10,137 nt of DNA from JAHEFX01 sp964614585 (GTDB lineage: Bacteria > Actinomycetota > Acidimicrobiia > Spongiisociales > JAENVV01), in NCBI GenBank assembly GCA_964614585.1, contig CAZTLW010000086.1:1-10137 (forward strand), given 5' to 3'. Position 1 is the first letter of the stretch. Every line of letters begins with the position of its first letter. Positions 5,504 through 10,137 of the stretch are shown here, piece after piece. Below the pieces are notes generated by a model that saw only the letters and a program-made list of their open reading frames with translations, was not told the DNA's origin and did not search any database. A program made the position numbers and the translations under genes.

Positions 5504-6682
5504 ATGAGCACCGTCATCGTCGGCGCCGCCCGCACCCCCACCGGCCGGTTCGGCGGCGCCCTGTCACCCCTTCGGGCCGTGGAACTCGGTGGCCGGGCCG
5601 TCTCGGCCGCCCTCGACCGGTCCGGCGTGGACCCCGCCGCCATCGACGAGGTCGTCCTGGGCCAGGTCCTCCAGGCCGGCGAGGGCCAGATCACCGCCCG
5701 CCAGGCCGCCACCCGGGCCGGGATCCCCATGACCGTCCCGTCGATCACCATCAACAAGGTGTGCCTCTCGGGGTTGGCCGCCATCGGCCTCGTGGACCGC
5801 TCGATTCGCCTCGGGGAGGCGACGTTCGCGGTCGCCGGCGGCATGGAGTCGATGTCGAACGCCCCCTACGTGCTGCCCGAGGCCCGCTGGGGGGCGCGGA
5901 TGGGCAACACCGACCTCGTCGACGTCATGACCCACGACGGCCTCTTCTGCGCCTTCGACCACTGCACGATGGGCGAGTCCTCGGACCACAAGAACCGGGC
6001 CCTCGGCATCGACCGCCCCGAGCAGGACGAGTGGGCCGCCCGCAGCCACGCCCGGGCCGCCGAGGCGACCGCCTCGGGCCACTTCGCCACCGAGATCGCC
6101 CCCGTCGAGGTGCCCCAGCGCAAGGGTGACCCCCTCGTCGTCGACCACGACGAGGGCATCCGCGAGGGCACCACGGCCGAATCGCTCGGTGCCCTCCGGC
6201 CCGCCTTCGTCGGGGACGGCACGATCACCGCCGGCAACGCCTCGCAGATCTCCGACGGGGCCGCCGCCGTGGTCGCCGCCGACCGGGCGGCCGCCGAGGC
6301 CGCCGGCCTCGAGGTGCTCGCCGAGGTCGTCGCCTACGGCCAGATCGGCGGCGCCGACGCCACCCTCCACGAGCGCCCCGCCGAGGCGCTGCGGGTGGCG
6401 CTCAAGAAGACCGACCTCACGCCCGACGACCTCGAGGTCGTCGAGATCAACGAGGCGTTCGCCGCCGTCAGCCTCCACTCGGCCCGGATGCTCGGCCTCG
6501 ACGAGGCCAAGGTGAACCCCCACGGCGGGGCCGTGGCCCTCGGCCACCCGATCGGCGCCACCGGCACCCGCCTCGTCGTCACCCTCATCAACGCCCTCGC
6601 CGCCCGGGGCGGTGGCTACGGTGCCGCCACCCTTTGCGGCGGCGGCGGCCAGGGCGACGCCCTGATCGTGAAGGTGGGCTGA
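5504..6682 (+). CDS. Thiolase (acetyl-CoA C-acetyltransferase type)
   Basis: A 392-residue thiolase, reversibly condensing two acetyl-CoA to acetoacetyl-CoA or cleaving 3-ketoacyl-CoA. Length and catalytic spacing match biosynthetic thiolases: nucleophile C87 in INKVCLSG, NEAFA (316-320), H348 in GGAVALGHPIGATG (341-354), and acid/base C378 in LCGGGGQGDA. The opening VIVGAARTPTGRFGGAL and the GGMESMSNAPY block (112-122) are also standard. The ATG at 5504 is chosen because the product then starts MSTVIVGAARTP. The open frame continues upstream but only as antisense to the kinase gene. The stop overlaps the glpX start by one base. Whether it serves ketone/PHB metabolism, isoprenoid or fatty-acid pathways cannot be decided from sequence; no beta-oxidation partner is nearby. 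Confidence 0.93.
   Translation: MSTVIVGAARTPTGRFGGALSPLRAVELGGRAVSAALDRSGVDPAAIDEVVLGQVLQAGEGQITARQAATRAGIPMTVPSITINKVCLSGLAAIGLVDRSIRLGEATFAVAGGMESMSNAPYVLPEARWGARMGNTDLVDVMTHDGLFCAFDHCTMGESSDHKNRALGIDRPEQDEWAARSHARAAEATASGHFATEIAPVEVPQRKGDPLVVDHDEGIREGTTAESLGALRPAFVGDGTITAGNASQISDGAAAVVAADRAAAEAAGLEVLAEVVAYGQIGGADATLHERPAEALRVALKKTDLTPDDLEVVEINEAFAAVSLHSARMLGLDEAKVNPHGGAVALGHPIGATGTRLVVTLINALAARGGGYGAATLCGGGGQGDALIVKVG
6671..6677 (+). promoter_or_regulatory. Ribosome binding site for glpX (AAGGTGG)
   Basis: AAGGTGG at the end of the thiolase gene lies 4 nt before the glpX ATG and resembles the Shine-Dalgarno consensus. It is one of the few recognisable ribosome binding sites in the window. 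Together with the TGATG stop/start overlap it supports coupled translation. Confidence 0.5.
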
Positions 6683-7668
6683 TGGCCGAGGTACCCGAAC
6701 GCAATCTCGGCCTGGAGTTGGCCCGGGTCACCGAGTCGGCGGCCATCGCCGCGGCGCGCTGGCAGGGCCGGGGCGACAAGGAAGCCGCCGACGATGCCGC
6801 CGTCGAGGCGATGCGCGGGATCATGCACACCGTCGACATGGACGGCACCATCGTCATCGGCGAGGGAGAGAAGGACGAGGCACCGTGGCTCGCCAACGGC
6901 GAGCGGGTCGGCTCCGGCCACGGGCCGAAGGTCGACGTCGCCGTCGACCCGGTCGATGGCACCACCCTCACCGCCAACGGCATGCCCGGGGCGCTGGCCG
7001 TCATCGCCCTGTCCGAGGAGGGGACGATGTACGCCCCCGGCAGCCTCGTCTACATGGACAAGATCGCCGTCGGCCCCGAGGCCCGGGGCCTCGTCGACCT
7101 CACCGCCCCCGTCGAGCGCAACCTGCTGGCGGTCGCCCGGGCCAGGAACAAGACCCTCCACGACCTGACGGCGATCATCCTCGACCGGCCCCGCAACCAG
7201 CACTACGTGGACGAGTGCCGCCGCCTCGGCACCCGGATCCGGTTCATCCGCGACGGCGACGTGTCGGGCGCCATCGCGGTGGCCCGGGAGGGGTCGGGCA
7301 TCGACGTCCTGCTGGGGATCGGCGGGTCACCCGAGGCCGTCATCGCGGCCGCCGCCCTCAAGGCGATGGGCGGCGATTTCCAGGCCCGGCTCTGGCCTCG
7401 CGACGACACCGAGCGGGCGTATGCCGCCGAGCACGGTCACGACCTCGACCAGGTGTTGGGCATCGAGGACCTCGTGTCGGGCCAAAACGTGTTCTTCGCC
7501 GCCACCGGCATCACCGACGGGGAGTTGTTGGACGGCGTCGACTTCGAGGGCCCCCAGGTCATCACCCACTCGGTGGTGATGCGCTCCAAGACCGGGTCGA
7601 TCCGCTGGATGCACGCCAACCACGACCTCGAGAAGCTGCGGGCGCTGGGCGCCCACCTCGACGAGTAG
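6682..7668 (+). CDS. glpX: Class II fructose-1,6-bisphosphatase GlpX
   Basis: A 328-residue GlpX-type phosphatase that converts fructose 1,6-bisphosphate to fructose 6-phosphate, the committed step of gluconeogenesis. It is the usual FBPase of actinobacteria. Visible signatures: metal-binding GDKEAAD (31-37, D32), IGEGEKDEAP (59-68, E61), the lithium-sensitive phosphatase motif DVAVDPVDGTT (85-95), MDKIAVGP (125-132), RDGDVSGAI (190-198), GIGGSPEAVIAAAALKAMGG (212-231, with E218 at the metal site), and FFAATGITDGELLDGV near 271-286. Nothing is truncated. The ATG shares one base with the thiolase stop. Co-transcription with a thiolase would tie gluconeogenesis to acetyl-CoA use (inference). 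Only 3 bp separate its stop from the stop of the convergent glycosyltransferase gene. Confidence 0.95.
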   Translation: MAEVPERNLGLELARVTESAAIAAARWQGRGDKEAADDAAVEAMRGIMHTVDMDGTIVIGEGEKDEAPWLANGERVGSGHGPKVDVAVDPVDGTTLTANGMPGALAVIALSEEGTMYAPGSLVYMDKIAVGPEARGLVDLTAPVERNLLAVARARNKTLHDLTAIILDRPRNQHYVDECRRLGTRIRFIRDGDVSGAIAVAREGSGIDVLLGIGGSPEAVIAAAALKAMGGDFQARLWPRDDTERAYAAEHGHDLDQVLGIEDLVSGQNVFFAATGITDGELLDGVDFEGPQVITHSVVMRSKTGSIRWMHANHDLEKLRALGAHLDE

Positions 7669-7687
7669 GCCTCAGCCGGCCTGCTCG
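7662..7687. terminator. Hairpin spanning both stop codons of the convergent glpX and GT87-GT2 genes
   Basis: CGAGTAGGCC (7662-7671), loop TCAGCC (7672-7677), GGCCTGCTCG (7678-7687) forms a 10-bp stem. All pairs are Watson-Crick except one T.G wobble (7666 with 7683) when read on the + strand. The glpX TAG (7666-7668) is in the left arm and the opposing gene's stop (7672-7674) is in the loop. There is no T-tract. It is a candidate shared bidirectional terminator. On the minus transcript the wobble becomes an A/C mismatch. Confidence 0.5.
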
Positions 7688-9669
7688 ACGGCACGGGCGA
7701 CGGCCGCCACCGGCGGCTGGAACCCCACGAGTCGCCGGATCCGGAGCACCTCGGCCAAGGTGGTCGCGTAGTGCCAGGGCCGGACGTGGCCGACCGGGCG
7801 GTCCTCCCACACCACGCCCACCTCGACGGGTTCGTGACCGAGGGCCCGGGCCCGGGCGAGCACCTCCACGTCGAAGCCCCAGCGGTCGATCTCGCAGGCC
7901 GAGAAGATGGCCTCGGCGACGTCGCCCCGGAACGCCTTGCACCCCCGCTGGGAGTCCTCGATCCCGGGCAGGACCAGCCGCTGGATGAGGCGGTTGCCGA
8001 ACCGGCCCGCCGACGATCTGAGCCCTGACTGGGGTCGGGCGAGGTCGGCGTCGGCGACCGCCACAGACCCGATCACCACGGGGGCCCCGGGGGCGAGGAG
8101 CTTGGGGATCTCGGCGGGAGCGGTGGAGCCGTCGGCGTCGAGGAACACCCGCCACCGGCCGGTGGCGGCGAGCATCCCGGTCCGCACGGCGTACCCCTTC
8201 CCGCGGTTCTCGGCGAGCCGCAGCACCCGTAGGTGCGGGAGGCCCGGAACCGCCAGGACCCGCTCGGCGGTGTCGTCGGTGGAGCCGTCGTCGACCACGA
8301 TCACCTCGGCGTCGGCGCCGGTGTCGCGTACCCAGGCTGCGAGGTCGCGCAGCGTCGGCTCGATGCGGCCGGCCTCGTCGTAGGCCGGGATGATGATCGA
8401 GAGGTCCGGCTCACGATCGAGGGCTTCGCCGATGGCGTCGACTTCGATGACGGCCGGGCCTCGGCCCTCCCGCCACCAGAACGCCACGACCACGACGAAC
8501 GTGCCGATGACGGCCACGGCCACCGGCGTGAACCCGATCCGGCCGGCGAGGAGCGGGTGCAGCAGCCCGAGTCCCCAGACGATCCAGGCGAGTCGCCGAA
8601 GACGCGGATAGCCGACGATGGCGAGGCCGGCCGCCGTCAGGGTGAGGAGCCCGGCGTCGTAGTGCATCGAGTGGGGGGAGGTGAGCAGGATGCCCACCGA
8701 GGCCGCCGCCATCGGCAGGGCGAGACCCGGCGTGACGCCCCGCCACCAGATGACGATGAGGATCCCGGCCGTGACCGCGATGCCGAGTCCGCCGAGCACG
8801 AGCGCCGGGGCCGAGCCCACCCCGAAGGCGTTCTCGGCGAGCCCCAGCCATGAGATGGCGTTCGTGGCGTTGACGTCGGCGTCGAACTCGCCCGCGACCG
8901 ACACCCACTCCGTCACCCAGTCCGTGCCGAGCATGGCGGCGCCGGCGGCCCACCAACCGGCCGCCATGCCGGCGAACGTCGGCAGGGTCCGGAGGTACCC
9001 GCCAACCAGGAGCAGGCCGGCGAGGGGCACGGCGTACTGGGGCTTGAAGAGGAGCAGCCCGAGCGGCACCCCGGTCCAGGCGATCCGGCCGTCGGCCAGC
9101 AGTCGCCACACCGCAGCGACGAAGAGCACCACGAAGCCGGTGTTCTGGCCGGCCGCCACCCCGAGCAGGGGGACGAAGGTGACGGCCACCGCGGCCAGCA
9201 CGATGTCGGGCGGCCGACGGGTGGGCAGCAGGGGGCGGACCAGTCGGAAGGCGGCATAGATGGCGGCCGCCATCACGACGGTGTGCAGCAGGTAGGCAAC
9301 CGGGTAGGGGAACAGGGCGAAGAGGGCGTAGAAGGCGGCCACGGGGGGCGGGTAGGCGAAGGCGAGATAGCCGTCGATGCCACCGAGGAGGTCCTCCTGC
9401 TCGAGGGCCTGGCGCTCGGGGTCGTAGAGCTCGTCGAGGTCGCCCGAGAGCACGATCGACCCGGCGGCGTAGAAGGCCGGGAAGTCGCCGCCCAGTCGGC
9501 CGTCGTCGCCGATCCGGCCACCGAGCAGCGTGACCCCGATGATGGCGACCGCGATCGCCCCCACCAGCGCCCAGGCGAGCGTCGTGACCGGAAAGCCGAG
9601 GATGCGGCGGGTGGCGGTCGGCGAGGTATCGGGTTCGGCGGCCAGTGGTTCGTCCCCCTGATTCGTCAC
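7672..9669 (-). CDS. GT87-like membrane mannosyltransferase fused to a GT2 polyprenyl-phosphate sugar synthase
   Basis: A 665-residue two-part membrane protein. Residues about 1-400 resemble DUF2029/GT87 polytopic glycosyltransferases, which use polyprenyl-phosphate sugars outside the membrane. This part has a first membrane helix (30-50), a likely catalytic Asp in GGDFPAFYAAG (60-70, D62), YPPPVAAFY (106-114), GQNTGF (174-179), LFKPQYAVPL (207-216), SPHSMHYDAGLL (331-342) and multiple further helices. Residues about 420-665 are a cytoplasmic GT2 domain of the dolichyl-phosphate glucose synthase type: LSIIIPAYDEAGRI (423-436), VVDDGSTDDTAE (458-469), NRGKGYAVRTGM (488-499), DADGST (511-516), EDSQRGCKAFRG (571-582) and DRWGFDVEVLARA (595-607). 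The fusion suggests one protein both makes and uses a lipid-linked sugar, perhaps for envelope glycans. GTG start. A TACCCT box is only 3 nt upstream, so the start is not fully certain. Confidence 0.85.
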   Translation of the reverse strand: MTNQGDEPLAAEPDTSPTATRRILGFPVTTLAWALVGAIAVAIIGVTLLGGRIGDDGRLGGDFPAFYAAGSIVLSGDLDELYDPERQALEQEDLLGGIDGYLAFAYPPPVAAFYALFALFPYPVAYLLHTVVMAAAIYAAFRLVRPLLPTRRPPDIVLAAVAVTFVPLLGVAAGQNTGFVVLFVAAVWRLLADGRIAWTGVPLGLLLFKPQYAVPLAGLLLVGGYLRTLPTFAGMAAGWWAAGAAMLGTDWVTEWVSVAGEFDADVNATNAISWLGLAENAFGVGSAPALVLGGLGIAVTAGILIVIWWRGVTPGLALPMAAASVGILLTSPHSMHYDAGLLTLTAAGLAIVGYPRLRRLAWIVWGLGLLHPLLAGRIGFTPVAVAVIGTFVVVVAFWWREGRGPAVIEVDAIGEALDREPDLSIIIPAYDEAGRIEPTLRDLAAWVRDTGADAEVIVVDDGSTDDTAERVLAVPGLPHLRVLRLAENRGKGYAVRTGMLAATGRWRVFLDADGSTAPAEIPKLLAPGAPVVIGSVAVADADLARPQSGLRSSAGRFGNRLIQRLVLPGIEDSQRGCKAFRGDVAEAIFSACEIDRWGFDVEVLARARALGHEPVEVGVVWEDRPVGHVRPWHYATTLAEVLRIRRLVGFQPPVAAVARAVEQAG

Positions 9670-9672
9670 CGC

Positions 9673-9678
9673 AGGGTA
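9673..9678 (-). promoter_or_regulatory. Possible -10 box (TACCCT) upstream of the GT87-GT2 gene
   Basis: The same hexamer as before ybaB and the ROK kinase, but only 3 nt from the GTG at 9669. Transcription would then start inside the first codons, so either the true start lies slightly downstream or the box is coincidental. The gap to the upstream minus-strand gene is 48 bp. Confidence 0.28.
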
Positions 9679-9717
9679 TCGGCGCCGCCCTCACCGCTGA
9701 TCAGCAAGATGGGGGAT

Positions 9718-10137
9718 TCAGTCCGATGCCACGAGGGGCGTTCTGTGACCGTGTCGTTGCGTGGCGATCCAGTGGGTGACCGTGACCACGAAGGCGACGA
9801 CGGGAGCCGCAGCTGTCGGCGTCTGCGCCGTGAATCGAAGGACCGCATGGTTGGCTCCGAGCAGCCAGAGCGCGGCCACGAGCAGTGGCAGGCGTTGTAC
9901 CCGTGCGATGGCGAGACCCGCGACGGTCACGACCAGCAGTCCGGAGTCCCCGACCAAGGCGTGGGGGGAGATCAGCAGGACCCCTGCGGAGGCGGCGGCC
10001 ATGGGCAGCGCAAGATCGTCCCGGCGCCCGGTGGCCCACATCCGCACCAACACACCGACGACGATCAAGACAAAGCCGGCCCCGACGGCGAGCGCAAACC
10101 ACGAACAGGAAGGCCGCCATGAGGGCGAGGACCACGC
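9718..10137 (-). CDS. C-terminal part of a second GT87/DUF2029-like membrane glycosyltransferase (runs off window)
   Basis: The frame is open from the window edge (10137) to the TGA at 9718-9720, so only the last 139 residues are seen and the start is missing. It aligns with the middle of the neighbouring fusion protein. LALPMAAASAGVLLISPHALVGDSGLL here corresponds to LALPMAAASVGILLTSPHSMHYDAGLL there (fusion residues about 316-342), and the hydrophobic helices around it line up. It ends shortly after the last helix (VVAFVVTVTHWIA) with no GT2 domain. The HY pair after SPHS is replaced by LVG. Codon use is less GC-biased than in the neighbours, with many TTG, GGT, GCA, CAA and AGA codons, which suggests a different history or relaxed selection. 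The ~23 codons nearest the edge read less convincingly (WSSPSWRPSCSW), so a frameshift just outside cannot be excluded. Confidence 0.65.
   Translation of the reverse strand, partial: AWSSPSWRPSCSWFALAVGAGFVLIVVGVLVRMWATGRRDDLALPMAAASAGVLLISPHALVGDSGLLVVTVAGLAIARVQRLPLLVAALWLLGANHAVLRFTAQTPTAAAPVVAFVVTVTHWIATQRHGHRTPLVASD

Noticed and set aside
4069..5844. 591-codon minus-strand open frame across the transporter, kinase and thiolase start
   Set aside because: Composition is a Ser/Arg/Pro-rich frame shadow; the kinase and transporter in other frames carry clear family motifs.

Overview
This window is a stretch of high-GC chromosome carrying ordinary bacterial housekeeping genes. It probably comes from an actinobacterium. 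An uncultured member of the Acidimicrobiia or a related class is my guess, from strong third-position GC bias, GTG starts, apparent leaderless promoters (TANNNT boxes 3-8 nt upstream of start codons) and the dnaX-ybaB-recR order. The taxonomy is inference only. No phage, transposase, CRISPR, rRNA or tRNA gene was seen.

Layout. Positions 1-117 hold a C/G-rich repeat ending in a perfect hairpin, then a likely leaderless promoter for dnaX. Positions 118-3888 (+) are a tight run: dnaX, ybaB/ebfC, recR (1-nt overlap) and a DUF3524/GTDC1-type glycosyltransferase that resembles tRNA-queuosine mannosyltransferases (2-nt gap). Positions 3889-4169 form the largest gap (281 bp). It contains a second, inverted copy of the 67-bp repeat, which is one end of a roughly 175-bp element bounded by hairpin-forming inverted repeats. 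A short 8-nt tandem repeat and a 20-bp perfect palindrome follow. Positions 4170-5458 (-) hold a ROK-family fructokinase-like sugar kinase and, overlapping its stop codon, a half-size YdcZ/DUF606 membrane transporter. A 45-bp divergent promoter region separates these from a + strand pair: a thiolase (5504-6682) and class II fructose-1,6-bisphosphatase GlpX (6682-7668, 1-nt overlap). Convergent to GlpX, with only 3 bp between stop codons, is a 665-residue fusion of a GT87-like membrane mannosyltransferase and a GT2 polyprenyl-phosphate sugar synthase (7672-9669, -). A hairpin covers both stop codons. At the right edge is the C-terminal part of a second GT87-like protein (9718 to window end, -) with a codon bias unlike its neighbours.

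How the genes work together. The left block is DNA replication and recombinational repair plus a probable tRNA modification enzyme. The middle block is central carbon metabolism (sugar phosphorylation, gluconeogenesis, acyl-CoA chemistry). The right block is cell-envelope glycosylation using lipid-linked sugars.

The least explained features are the inverted 67-bp repeat and its hairpin-ended element, the stop-codon-spanning hairpin, the GT87-GT2 fusion and the bacterial QTMAN-like gene. I see no clear sign of a wholly new multi-gene system.
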